NCBI GenBank assembly: GCA_031772625.1
Contig: CM062804.1
Span: 1,023,913,208-1,023,977,207 of the forward strand
Origin: Pinus tabuliformis
Taxonomy: Eukaryota > Streptophyta > Pinopsida > Pinales > Pinaceae
Length of the DNA: 64,000 bases
Direction of reading: 5' to 3'
The notes beneath the pieces are model-generated. The model saw only the letters and a program-made list of their open reading frames with translations, had not been told where the DNA came from and made no database searches. The translations under genes and the position numbers were made by a program. Shown here one piece after another: positions 22,895 to 34,670 of the stretch (the stretch's first letter is position 1; each line of letters opens with the position of its first letter).

Positions 22895-23760
22895 TCACAT
22901 CACCACCCACACATAAACAAGCTTTCACTACCTCCCTCAAGCCAACACACTTGAATAACTAACTAACTAGTGTAAAACTATGTTGTCTCAATCTAGAACA
23001 ACTTCTTGTAATTATCTAAAGGTCATATACCTAGTGGCAACAAGCCTCCACTTACCTTCAATACAATCATCAACAATGTTTCCTTGCCATGGCTAACACA
23101 CTATCAAAGACATTGCCATATTTTGTAATCCTTTGGTAACTTTGTGTTGCAACACTTCATTGATCATCCATCCTTGTTAGGCTAGACATACTTCATCCTC
23201 CTAGTCCACACCAAACTAGCACAACATCCTAAATTTCTTAGGGATAATTGTGAGTCGGTCGGGAGGGCTATGAAACTTATAAACTAGTATTGCACTCTTT
23301 TATCATGTTTTCTTAGCATGCTATATAGGATAATGTTTCCAGTGGCACCTCAAGGAGGGTGCTTACATTCTTCCCAACTTTAATTGTTAACATCCTCATG
23401 AATACATCCCCATCAGCTTCTCCAATGAAATGGGTGTGGATAGTGAAGAACAATTCAACAATTCTTCATTCAAACATGGATTTAATACAATTTGTTACGG
23501 GGCTAGAATTTTTAATAGAGTTGAGTGTCCAATACCATTCAACAAACATGCTCACCAAGAATCTTCAATGTCAACTTACTAGTTAAACATGACCATAAAC
23601 TACTTGTATCGCATGTGTTGCACTTAACTGCCATGTCTTAACCAAAAATAGGCTAGGTATGTCAAATTGTGTGAAACGTTATAGTTCTCATCTCACTCTA
23701 GGTACCTCAAAAATGAAGTAACCCTCAAACAATCACATATATACTCTTTAAGAGATATTT
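22895..23760. repeat. Dispersed repeat family, copy 1
   Basis: This copy matches 63155-64000 in the same orientation with heavy divergence. Shared landmarks in order are TCACCACCCA, GTTGTCTC, TCATATACCTA, GATGTTTCCTT, TCCTAGTCCACA, GGCACCTCAAG, CTTTAATTGTT and CTTCTC near ATGGTGAAGA. No coding potential is clear. The nature of the element is unknown. Confidence 0.65.
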
Positions 23761-24108
23761 AGATTTGAACTTGGATATGTGAGCCATGGCATGTTATTCT
23801 AAATCAAGAGCCAAAAGAATTGTTAGTATGTATGGTTTTCTAATAATAATGTGTTCGCATTCTAAGAATGTGAATGTGCTATTAGAATTTGTGCATATTT
23901 GTGTAATGCATGTATCTGTAGATTTTTTTATAGAATAATAGGGCTTTAAATTAATCTAAATTTATATTAATCGACCAAGTTTAAATAAACATACTTTTAA
24001 TAGGAATTGGTGTGATATGAAAATCTTACCCTAATGTGGTTAGCATTCGTTGAAGTGAAAATGAAAATTTCATATAGCTACATTAGGGTGACTAACAAAG
24101 ATTCATTC
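23761..24108. other. No gene recognised
   Basis: This is AT-rich DNA up to the target site of the element at 24114. Nothing is supported beyond simple AT-rich text. Confidence 0.5.
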
Positions 24109-25489
24109 ACACCTGATCCGAGTTGACTCAACTCCTGGATTTAACCAAGATATTTTGTTTTCGTGACGTGATTAGAACTGCAATTAAAATAGCATAAAGG
24201 AACATAAATGCATCTTGCAAATAAGAAGGAACATGACAATCATCAATAACATAAAATAACAAGACATTGATAATGAAGTTCGTCCAAGAGGGACTATGTC
24301 TCCGGGCCCTAGTGTCAAGATGGTGTACACCGCTGCATTAAGTGTTGTCAATAGTGATGATGTACATAAGAGGTGATGTCACTATCATACAAGGAAAATT
24401 CCCTCACACAAGAGTGGCTCCAAGAGACGTTCCGCTGCAGGAGCTCTCATTCAAAAGGGACTCCTATTAGTATGACCTAAACTCATGCATGATGATACTG
24501 AGCATCCTGCCAACATGGCATAAAAGGGATCTCAATGCAAACATACATGGCGACACATGAGTATCCCATACTTATAACAACAAAGGGATCTCAAACAAAA
24601 CATGACAAATCATGACAACAAGTACATCCCACAAATGATTCCATGTCACATCAAGCAGGAATGATGAAACAAGTAAGGAAACAAGATCCCACATCAAACA
24701 GAAAACAGGGATATGTGCAGCACAATTCATCTCATAGTGGAAAGAAGTACATGAACATACTACATATACCTCACATCCTAGGGCCATCTGAAGAAAAGGA
24801 TGTCAAACTGCTGAAGCTGGTCATACCATCAATCTCGCGATGTCAAATCTCATGGAAATGACTTCTCACACATGAATGTTGACACCTACACTCCACTTTG
24901 AAAAGTGGCTGAAAAATGAAATGCTTAAAGGGAAAATCTGAATGCACCATTGGATTTGTGGCATCAAATATGGTAAAAATTAATGTCAAATTTTTGAATT
25001 CCGAGAAAGTGAAAATCTGGGGCTTAAGGAATCTTTGATGTTCCTCAAGGATTCCCTCCTCTAGGTCATTTGAAGATCTTCTGCTTAGATCAGGAAACTG
25101 ACTACTCCATCGGGTTCGGTGTGCCAAGAGGTGTAAGATCGACATAAATGTTGTCCAATTTGGACAATGGAAAAATTTCGCCCTCCTGAGAATTGCGCTC
25201 AATCATGGTTTTTCCTGTGCTTTTTTTCCAAAATCATGGTTCCCCTTGCAAAACAATTAAAAAAATGGGTGTCTCAAAAAATGTGCCATTCTTTGACCTT
25301 CATTCCATTCTGCATCACGTGGCTCTGTTTCATTCCCATCCGACCTCCATTCTCCATTCAGTGCCTCTGTTTCATTCCCATATCACCTCTCCCCGTGCAA
25401 ATAAATGTAAGGGTTTATATAAAAATTTCCCGATGGATTTATAAATCCCAAGTTGTTGGTGCGTTGGAAAAGATAGTTGAATGATTGAA

Positions 25490-25519
25490 GAGGGGTCGCG
25501 GGATCAAATCCCGCCCCTC
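25490..25519. other. Hairpin with 7-nt loop in the LTR
   Basis: GAGGGG-TC-GCGGG, loop ATCAAAT, CCCGC-CCCTC forms a stem of about ten pairs with a two-base bulge. The inner part (5-bp stem, 7-nt loop) has the geometry of a tRNA T-arm. The other LTR has a matching structure at 29488-29519 despite sequence changes. Confidence 0.6.
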
Positions 25520-25612
25520 CTTAATATGGTGCATTATGTTTTGTTTTGGCGTGGAGGTTGCATTGAATGGGGGCGTGTGAGTTGTACAACGGGCCAGCCA
25601 CGTGGCTGGACG

Positions 25613-25623
25613 GGTTCGATTCC
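25613..25623 (+). promoter_or_regulatory. Pol III B-box-like motif in LTR
   Basis: GGTTCGATTCC is a perfect match to the tRNA-gene B-box consensus GGTTCGANTCC, sitting in a T-arm-like GGGTTCGATTCCC context. The identical 11 bases are kept at 29640-29650 in the other LTR. No convincing A-box was found upstream, and the motif is on the strand opposite to gag. Confidence 0.5.
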
Positions 25624-26414
25624 CGCCGGCCCATAGATATTTATGCCATATGGTAATGGGTTAGGTGTGAGCCGTGTCCATCGGAGGTGGCCCGCCCACC
25701 CCATATTAATGTTTAATATGGGAGTTGGCTGGAGGGCTTGGCAGGGTAATGGTCGTCGAGCCAATTTAAATTTAAGTTATGTATGGTGGCGGTTGGGGCC
25801 GACAGGGGTTATGGCCTGTCGACCATTTTTAATAAATTTTTGTTATAACATAGTGTTGAGTCCGGTGGACGTAGTGGGGGTCATGGCCCGCCACCCATTT
25901 TTTAATATTTTTATTTTTATTTTTGTTAATAACAAACATATTTTCGAATTTGTCTAATATAGGGGATATTAAACAAATTAACTATCGAAAAAATTCGCCT
26001 ACTTCCAGGAGCTAGGTTTCATGCCCTGGTGTCAGTCAAATTGTAGGTCACTTAAACTTGGCCCACAGTTTAACTTTGACCAAAACTTTGACTCACTTAT
26101 TCTCCCTCATATGAGATCGGATTGATGAACGTTCACAATGCTACAATCAAGACGATAAGATCTACGCTCTGGTCCTGGTTCGAAAGAATTCTGATCACTT
26201 TGATTTTTGAGCTTCCATAAGCCCTCTTTATCCTGTGTGAGTCATTCAAGCCAACTACAACCTCTGAAACCTATAGTACATTGCTTTTGCAAATTACATG
26301 CTTTAATTTCATGACCAACTAATGACCCAATCATCCCATACTTGCCACGAGTTTATAAAACATACTCGATGGTCAAGTTTACATCAAAATGGAAACAATA
26401 CCCCAGCTATGAAA

Positions 26415-26640
26415 TAAGGCCAACATATCATTGTTGCTTCAACAAGTGATGGAAAACACATCATCACTGCAACACATATTTATAAAGATAAGACCAACCA
26501 CTATTTTTTCTTTGACAAGTGATGGAAACACGACATCACTTTCATATTTTATCATGTAACTCAAAATAAGACTAGACACCATTGTTGCCTAACAAGTGAT
26601 GGAAAACACATCATCACTTTTACATTTTAAAATAAAACAA
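26415..26640. repeat. Three tandem units, each with a GTGATG/CATCAC hairpin
   Basis: Units of about 75-80 bp share ATAAGACCA-type text, CATTGTTG-type text and a short palindrome. The palindromes (GTGATGGAAAACACATCATCAC type) lie at 26446-26467, 26519-26539 and 26596-26617, each with a 6-bp stem. The array lies between gag and the 3' LTR of the gag-only element. Confidence 0.7.
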
Positions 26641-26739
26641 ATGATTTAGAAAAGCATGACCATGAGAAGCTAACATATCTAGAAACCATTTTTCACTTAT
26701 CAAGGTGAATGGGTCACCTCCTTGTGGCGCATTCGATGC

Positions 26740-28040
26740 TCAAAAAATCGTTTCATCTGGTTCATGCACCGGCGCTTTGTCTTTAAGGTGTTGCTCTGGA
26801 TGGAGCCTCCAACAAGTGACTCTTTGATGGCCCCTTCTGTTGCAATGACTGCAATACATATTCTTCCTCCAGATCTGCTTAACATGTTTCTTTACCTGTT
26901 GTTGAGAGGGTCTTTCATGCCTCATCCTTTTGTGTGCTGGTATTCTTTTCCAACACTTAAAAATTTTATGATTATGTAATCCACAAAAGGTACATGTTTT
27001 TCGATGACATGTTTTACGTTCATCATTAAAAAAACAATTATAATCAAAATGAACATTCAAATGTCAAGAATGGTTATACCTTTCCTTGTTGTCTATGGTG
27101 TAAGTATGGCGATGAGAGCTTGCCTCAGCTCCTTCCCTTCAATGGGAACTACCATGGGATGATGGGGATGTGTTCCCATCATTCTCTTTCCTCAACGATT
27201 TCGATGATGTCTCAGAAGAATATGACACTTTTGAGCATTCTCCCTCGATGTATCTCAAGCCTGCAAATTGAGCTCTTTGCACAACCTCCAATGGTTGAGT
27301 TATGCCTTGGTTATTAACACCAAGTTCTTTTTCCTCCTTGCACCTCATCCTGGTAAGGAGCCTCATGTTTGTCCATGTATTGGTATCTCCACATTTCCAA
27401 TAGAAATCATGCTATGTGAAGATAAAAAGAAAGGAAATCAACATCTTTTACCTCCTCTGTCGATTTGGAAAGAACAGATGAGGGATTATCATCATCTGTT
27501 GTTGGTGGTTCACTTGTTGTCTCGACATATTCCCCAACTTCTTTCTTGACATAACCCAAGTCCTACCTAATGGGGTAATTCTTCTACTTTGATGCCGTTG
27601 ACAATTCCTTGGCCATTAATGCCCAAGCCTTTTCCTTCATAACCCATTTTCTGCAATAGTTTGGAGCCAATTCCTATGGTATGATTTTCAAAAATAGTGA
27701 AATCATCATCAGGAAACATACATCAAGATGGATAACTAATTTTTACCTCACATGGGTCACGTTGCATCTTTTCCAAGGCCTCGTCCTTAGCTTGCAACTA
27801 TCATAGAAAACTTTGTTTCTCCACTTTCTCTTCATGTAGAAGTATCTTCAATTTGGCGTTCTCTATTTGAAGATTCTATTTGTTGTTCTTCACTTCTTTC
27901 AGGGCCTCTTCCATGGCTCACAAATGAAGCTGCAATCGCTCCTTATCCTCTGTCCCTTTTTGTAGAGCTTCATACATTATTTCCACCCTTTCGGAAATTT
28001 TGAGCATGGTCTCGTACATCACTTTTCATCCTTTGGCGCT
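26740..28040 (-). pseudogene. Gag of the gag-only element
   Basis: Starting after the primer site, the minus strand has a frame broken by several stops but rich in charged heptad-like text (ISERVEIMYEALQKGTEDKE, then AMEEALKEVKNN), suggesting a coiled coil. The 3' part (27060-26740) is open for 106 codons. It carries two zinc knuckles of the C-X2-C-X4-H-X4-C form: CTFCGLHNHKIFKC (26953-26994) and CSHCNRRGHQRVTC (26812-26853). This pairing is typical of gag nucleocapsid. There is no sign of protease or RT downstream before the 3' LTR. Confidence 0.7.
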
Positions 28041-28087
28041 ACACGTTCCATTGTTCATGCTTGCAATTCATGTCCATGCAAAGACCG

Positions 28088-28099
28088 CTCTGATACCAA
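28088..28099 (-). other. Primer binding site, initiator-Met type
   Basis: The minus strand reads TGGTATCAGAGC, a perfect initiator-Met primer site, four bases past the 5' LTR end. It fixes the element on the minus strand. Confidence 0.9.
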
Positions 28100-28103
28100 A
28101 CTT

Positions 28104-30286
28104 GATCCGGGTTGACTCAACTCCCAAATTTAACCAAGATCTTTTTCTTTTTTGATGCGATTAGAATTGAAATTAAAATAGCATAAAGGAACATAAAGCA
28201 TGTTATAAAGAAGAAGGAACATGAGAATCATCAGGAACATAAAATAACAAGACATTGATAGCAGAGTTCATCCAGGAAAGACTACGTCTCCGGGCCCCAG
28301 GGTCAAGATGGTGTAGGCCACTGCATTAAATGTTGTCAATAGTGATGAAGTACATAAGAGGTGATGTCGCTATCATACAAGGAAAATGCCCTCATGCAGG
28401 AGTGTCTCCAAGAGATGTTTCGCTGCAAGAAATCTCATTCAAAAAGGACTCCTATCAGTATTACCTAAACTCATGCATGATGATAATGTGCATCCCACCA
28501 ACGTGGCATAAAAGGGATCTCAATGAAAACATACATGGCGACACATGAGTATCCCATCAACAGAACAACAAAGGGATCTCAAACAAAACATGACGAATCA
28601 TGACAACAAGTAAATTGCACATATGATTCCACGTCACATCAAGTAGGAATCATGAAAAAAGTAAAGAAACAAGATCCCACATCAAACATCAAACAGGTAT
28701 CTATGCAGCACAATGCATCTCATAGTAAAAATAAGTACATGAACATAGTACATATACCTCACATCCTAGGGCCATCTAAAGAAAAGGATTTGAAACTACT
28801 GAAGTTGGTCGTACCATCAATCTCATGATGTCGAATCTCATGGAAATGATTGCTCACACATGAATGCTGACACCTACACTACACCTCGAAAAGTGGCCAA
28901 AAAATGAAATTCTCAAATGGTAAATCTAAATGCACCATCAGATTTGTGGTGCCGAATAGGGTAAAATCGACTGTCAAATTTTTGAATTTTGAGAAAGTGA
29001 AAATCTGGGGCTTAAGGAATATTTGAGATTGCCCCTAGATTCCTCAAAGATTCCCTCCTCCGAGTCATCTGAATATTTGCTGCTCAAATCAGGAAAATAG
29101 CTATGCCATTGGGTTCGTGTTGCTGAGACGTGTAAGATCAACATAAAGTTTGTCCAATTTGGACAATGGCAAAATTTGGCCCTCTTGAGAATTTCACTCA
29201 ATCATGGTTCTACCTGTGCATTTTTTCCAAAATCATGGTTCCACTTGCAAAACAATTAGAAAAACGGGCATCTCAAAAAACACGCCAATATTTGGCCTCT
29301 GTTTCATTCTGCATCACATAGCTCCGTTCCATTCCAATCCGACCTCCATTCTCCATTCAGCACCTCTGTTCCATTCCCATATCACCTCTCCCTATGCAAC
29401 TAAATTTAAGGGTTTATATAAAGATTTCCTGGCAGATTTACCAACCCCCGACCTTTGGTCCATCAGTAAAGATAGCTGAGTGGTTGAGGAGGGGTAGGGG
29501 GATCAAATACCACCCCTCCTTAATATGGAACATTATGTTTTGTTTTGGTGTGAAGGTTGCATTGAATGGGGGCATGTGAGTTGTACAATGGTGGGTTGGT
29601 TGGGCTGGTTGTGGAGTGGGCCGACCACGTGGCTGGGTGGGTTCGATTCCTGCCGACCTAAAGATATTTATACCATATGGTAATGGGTTGGGTGTGGGTT
29701 GGGTCCACCGAAGGTGACCCCCCACCCCACATTAATTTTTAATATGGGAGTTGGTTGGAGGGCTTGACAGGGTAATGGTCACTGAGCCACATTTAAATTT
29801 AAGTTATGTATGGTGGTGGTTGGGGCCGATGGGGGTTATGGCCCGTCGGCCATTTTTAATAAATTTTTGTTATAACATAGTGTTGGCTCTGGTGGAGGTG
29901 GTAGGGGTCATGGCCCACCACACTTTTTTTAATATTTTTTTATTTTTGTTATTAAAAAACATATTTTCGAATTTGTTTAATATAGGGGATATTAGACAAA
30001 TTAACAATCCAACAAATTCACCCGCTTTTGGGAGCTAGGTTTCATGCCTCAAGGTCAGTCAAATTATAGGAAACTTAAACCTCACCCACAATCCAACTTT
30101 GACCAAAATTTTGACTAGATCATTCTCCCTCATACAAACTCGGATCGACGAACCATCCACACCACTGTGATTAGGATGACAAGATCTATGCTCTAGTCTT
30201 GGTTTAAAAGCATTCTAATCACTTTGATTTTTGAGCTTCCATAAGCCCTCTTTGTCTTGTGTCTGTCCCTAGAGCCACTTGGATCA
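28104..30286 (-). mobile_element. 5' LTR of gag-only element
   Basis: On the plus strand it starts TGATCCGGGTTGACTC and ends CCACTTGGATCA, followed by the target duplication ACACC. It keeps the hairpin (29488-29519) and the B-box (29640-29650). At 2183 bp it is slightly longer than the other LTR. Confidence 0.88.
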
Positions 30287-30291
30287 ACACC

Positions 30292-31203
30292 ATATCAATT
30301 TCATGTCACATCTCACTTGTGTAAATAAAAACCATTTAAAATTAATGTGATAATCAAATTAACTAGATTCATCTTTATTTTTACTACTAGTACACTAACA
30401 CTAGCTTAGATTGTGGTCTTGGAGATAGGAGCATGAGTTAAATACTCAAACACTACCAAATCAACTTAGTAGCATGTAGTAGGGAGTTAAATCCATTTGA
30501 AATAGTTTGGTCTATGAAGCCCTCCTAAAAAAAGAGTAAAGCACGAGGTCACACTTGGCCTAGGCAGGGTGACATGACCTATTTTGGTTAGTTTCAGGTG
30601 GCGCGATATAATGTAATTTGCACATATACAAATGATGTGATTAGCATTTTCTATAGCACTTGGGGACCACTTGGGAGGTAAATCTCAAGGGCCTTTCGGT
30701 CTTGGCTCCTTTTTGGGGTTCAAGTGTCATGTGCTTCTGTGTGGATTGGTCATGCAATTGTCCCACCAGTTCGTGTTATTTGTCAGTGGTGACCGTAGTG
30801 GCCTATCTTCGTAGGGCTCATACATAGGTGCAAGGTCGAGATTGTCTTATATATACCTAGGTAAACTATTAGTCATGCTCTCTCAGACCTCTTGGGGGGG
30901 TTTCTACATCTTTTGAGGGAACTTGTGTTGATTTCACAGCTAAAAGGGGTGGGAAATGGGTCACTAGTATAACTATTCCACCACTAGCTTCTTTTTATTA
31001 TGGTTTGCATGTGCTATCTTCGAGGGAATTTCTAGTGTGAAATTTTTAGCCCCAGTCATTAGATTTTTCCTTAGGGTGTTTTAACTAACATAATTGTGTC
31101 AAATTTATAATTTATTACCTTGGTTGAATTTATTCATCGACAATCATGTCATCTTCATGGTTTGCCTCCTAAATGACGTGGACTTATTAATCCTACATGG
31201 AGA
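30292..31203. other. No gene recognised; possible leader of the old Ty3 element
   Basis: Non-coding DNA precedes the old Ty3 gag. A TTATATATACC at about 30850 could be a TATA element of a decayed LTR, but no LTR ends or primer site could be placed. Confidence 0.35.
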
Positions 31204-32671
31204 GTGCATTTGAATGCTCAAGACATAGACCAACACATATTCTGGGAGTCTATATCTAGTCCTTCTTGTAGTGATATGATCTTTTCTAAAATTTTGGCAG
31301 ACGATTATGTTGTTCCTGTCAATCCACCATTCACCGATCGATTAGGACCTGTGTTGTTCTGGTTGAACCCTGATGGTTCTACACCTACCTATAATTTCGT
31401 ACCCTTTTGATTTCTCTATCCTATGGAGGAGTATAAGACCTCCTTACCTTCTCCATTAGCAGTGGCAGCTGCCATGTGATCATTACTAGTTTTTAGCATG
31501 GCTATACCTACTCCTCCATACACATCTCTCACTTCTTCTTTGGGAATTCCACTAGTCTCATCTATAGCTCCTGCAAATTTCTTGAATGTTTCCATGCCCA
31601 AAACATCTCCTATGCCTACCATGGTGCCTTAGCTTAGTCAACTAGTAGGATCAGGAGTATTTTCACCTAGCTTTGCTTGCCCAGTGGTTCATGTTTCTCA
31701 CTCAGGCTTGGTCACTTCTTGAAATATATGGGGGTGATCATTAGTTGTTCCTAGCCAATCTAGGGGAAACATTGCTTCTATTATGCCACAAGATTAGTAA
31801 ATTTTTTTATTTAGAGGTGCACCACCTACTAGTACTTTTCCTATAGGGGCTAGTTTACCTAGGGGAAACCTTGCTGCCAGTGTCGTCTCTCACATGGCTT
31901 ATCCCCCTTATGTCTTTCCTAATGCACATAGTGGTCCTTATTTTACTCTTAGGTACAACCCCATAGGCATACATGATCTTAGAGGTCCTTTGCTATTTGG
32001 AGGTACATTCCCTAGGGGAAATCCATTTACTAGTTATTCTAGCCTGCAACAGTCCTTTTTTGGAGTGAACCCTTTCTTTAACTGGAAAATGCATCATTCT
32101 TCTCCTCACATGGGGGGACCACAAGGTTTTTCATGGGTTTCTCTTATCTATGATTCATTTATTCTACTCCATAATCCATTCCTATCATCTCTTGATTTAT
32201 GGGACTTGGTGAAATTGATTAATGACCCCATCCGTCATGGTCCTTGGTGGCCACCCATGCCTGCCAAATTTCCATCGAATATTCCCAAGTTTGAAGGGAA
32301 GCTCGTGGAGAATCCATCCACTCACATTACCACCTATCACTTATGTTTCTCATCTAATTATTTGGTGCATGATTTTATTAAAATTCACTTATTCCAACGT
32401 ATGTTAATTGGGAATGCTGCAAAGTGGTATATCAAGTTAGATACTCCATCCTATGGTGACTTTGCCTCCCTATCTCAAACTTTCTTGACACACTTCTAGT
32501 TTCCTACTCAATATGATATGGACTCTAACCTCTTGTCCAACTTCAGAAAATATGATTCCATGTTGATTTCTAATCACATTCATGAGTGGCGTCATCACAA
32601 GAGGCTAGTGAGAACCAAGTTACCAAATGAAATATGATGTAAATGGTTCATTCATTCTCTCCGACCCCATA
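31204..32671 (+). pseudogene. Old Ty3 gag, first segment
   Basis: After an unrecognised N-terminal part (31204-31410), the frame at 31894-32499 has the gag signature PPMPAKFPSNIPKFEGK, PSTHITTYHLCFSSN and IGNAAKWYIKL. A TAG stop replaces the residue after THF (32497-32499). Beyond it the frame continues as FRKYDSMLISNHIHEWRHHK with another stop near 32632. It breaks at RPHIS where the copia element is inserted. Gag resumes at 38850. The family is a Ty3 lineage widespread in plants whose protease carries DEG instead of DSG (see 43604). Confidence 0.75.
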
Positions 32672-32676
32672 TTTCA

Positions 32677-33746
32677 TGTAAAAAATAGCAACAAGAAATG
32701 CTAAAAATAGAATTGCTAAAAATAGCACTACTATAAATAGTAGTTCAACCAGTGTTGATCTTACCAACAATGGATGGAAAAATGGAAGTGCTAAAAATAA
32801 CATTCTATAAATATCATTTCAAGATACCTTCCTATTTTAGTTAGTCCCTAAACTAAAATGGTGAAGTAAAATTCTAATTTTATCTTAGCAGCAGTTTGTA
32901 AAATAATTAATTAATTCATCTTGAGTTAATTAGTTAAGGAAAATCAAACTTGAAATCTATGTGGGGACATGCAACAGTTTCTCCATTAATTGAGGAATTT
33001 ATCCATCAGTTAAAGGGATAAGGATGAGTTGTAATATTTAGTTGTAATTAGTTTACTTAGTTAACCGAGTCAAGTCCAATAAGATTAATTCAAACAGTTT
33101 GTTGAATTAATGTAAGTTCAGTTAGTTAATGCTTGTATGCACGTAACTACTGCACTTCATATAACTGATGATTCTCTCATAAATAACTCATGCATGTCAG
33201 TTCAGACAGAGACCCAGTTGAGATCATATGGACGTGAAGTGTACTATGAGTTGCTAGAATATTCCATTGTGAATATTCCTTGCATGCAGAAGGAATTCTT
33301 TCCTTGAGGATTGCGTAGTTACTTCTTCATGTTTAGTGAGTGTGATGAGGCCAATTCACACATGTGACATCATTGGACCCCAAGAAAAATTGCGCAAGGA
33401 AATAGAAGGCTTGGAGGGCTTGAGGATGACATATACAGTGTCTATTCAGTCTGTGATTTGTATTGTTTGATTGCAGAGAGAGCAGGATAGCTTGAGAGCT
33501 GATTCTTTTTGTAAGTTGAACAAGATTTCCACTTGTATGATAATACAGAGTTGGGGTTTTAGGCTGAGGCTTTCCCCATGATATTTCTTCTATGTTAGAT
33601 GTGATTGATTTCTCATTCTCAGTTATATGTATTTTTCTTGATCTTGCTCAATTCGATTAAGCTTCCGTAAAGTGTTGTAGAAGTAGATCTTGTATGGTGT
33701 TTTAGTATATTGCATAACCTATTGATATACAGTGGGAATTTCTACA
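32677..33746 (+). mobile_element. 5' LTR of copia element
   Basis: It starts TGTAAAAAATAGCAACAAG and ends GGGAATTTCTACA. It is 1070 bp long. It keeps about 50 bp (around 32840-32895, after CTATTTTAGT) that the 3' LTR has lost. Confidence 0.9.
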
Positions 33747-33758
33747 TGGTATCGAAGC
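33747..33758 (+). other. Primer binding site, initiator-Met type
   Basis: TGGTATCGAAGC abuts the 5' LTR directly. It differs from TGGTATCAGAGC by a swapped AG/GA. Confidence 0.8.
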
Positions 33759-33857
33759 AAAGGTGATCAAGGTGAAGAACAGTATACAAGAAGGAGAAGT
33801 TTGAAGTTTGGTTCCTGAACATATAAATCTAGTTCTTATCACATCTCTATTTCACCT

Positions 33858-34670
33858 ATGGCATTCAGTGGTTTAAGACTCTAGTATGCCCTTAATGGCA
33901 GCTCGAATAATATAGCTTGGAAGGATCGCATGGAGGTAGTATTAGAGGACAGCCGTCTAAAGGACTTCATTGATCAAGAAGTCCCCAAGCCAACTAATGC
34001 TACTCAACTGGCGGAATGGAAGAATTGTGTGGCTAGAGCAAGGAGAATACTCCTGGAGGGAATTCGAGACCACATTGTCTCAAGCCTCCATGGGAAGGGG
34101 ACATTGTTTTCGATGTGGAAAACATTGAAATATTTATATCAAAACAAAAGTGATCAGAGGAAGTTGGTGCTGAAAGAAAAGCTTCATAAGATCAAGTGTG
34201 AAAAGGGTGACACTATCTCTACATATCTAAACAAGCGCACCACCTGCATGGATGAGCTTGGAAGTGTAGGAATTACTACCGCTGATGATGACATGGTGAG
34301 TCTTGCACTCCTCAGTCTTCCTAAGAGCTGGCATAGCTACCAAGACTCAATTAATGGAAGAGAAAAACTTCGAGATTGGGAACTACTTTGGTCAGATATG
34401 ATGAAGGAGGAAATAAGAAGAAGCACCAGAGATGGATCCTCATCGAAGCAAGATGATGAGGAAAATATAACCTTATCAAGTAAGACGAGGAAAAGGAAAG
34501 GGAAGGCGTCCCATCCCAAATACGGTTCTTCCCGTGGTGGGAAGAAGATTGACAAATGGAAAGTGCAATGCCTTCATTGTCATGAAGTGGGCCATTATGC
34601 TACAAATTGTCCACAGAATAAATCCAAGGGTTCCTCAAAGGGATCGGATGGTGAGGCACTGGCCTCATAG
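33858..34670 (+). pseudogene. Copia gag
   Basis: The start at ATG 33858 is chosen because it is in frame with the long open frame and MAFSG is a usual copia gag beginning. A TAG at 33882-33884 breaks codon 9, so the open part starts at 33930. Domain text includes LEEGIRDHIVSSL-like helices, SDQRKLVLKEKLHKIKC and a zinc knuckle CLHCHEVGHYATNC (residues about 238-251). Full length would be 270 codons, shorter than many copia gags but ending cleanly after the knuckle and a basic tail. Gag forms the particle that packages element RNA. Confidence 0.8.

Larger units (their letters stand above)
24114..26259 (-). mobile_element. 3' LTR of gag-only element
   Basis: On the plus strand it starts TGATCCGAGTTGACTC and ends GCCAACTACA. 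It carries the hairpin at 25490-25519 and the B-box at 25613-25623. It is colinear with 28104-30286 throughout. The terminal few bases at the internal side differ from the other LTR. Confidence 0.85.
24109..30291 (-). mobile_element. Complete gag-only LTR retrotransposon with 5-bp target duplication
   Basis: Two direct repeats of about 2.15 kb (24114-26259 and 28104-30286) flank 1.84 kb of internal DNA. ACACC at 24109-24113 and 30287-30291 is a perfect target duplication. The initiator-Met primer site on the minus strand next to the right-hand LTR sets the orientation. Inside there is only a broken gag with two zinc knuckles and no protease, RT or integrase, so it must have been mobilised by another element. 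By eye the LTRs differ at about one base in eight or nine over the first 330 bp, so the insertion is old. This architecture fits a TR-GAG or LARD type element. Confidence 0.9.

Noticed and set aside
25167..25484. Open frames within the gag-only element LTR
   Set aside because: They overlap in two frames, are not kept intact in the other LTR, and LTRs of this kind do not encode proteins.
25440..25640. Functional tRNA gene in the LTR
   Set aside because: T-arm-like stems and a B-box are present, but no A-box, anticodon arm or acceptor pairing could be assembled.
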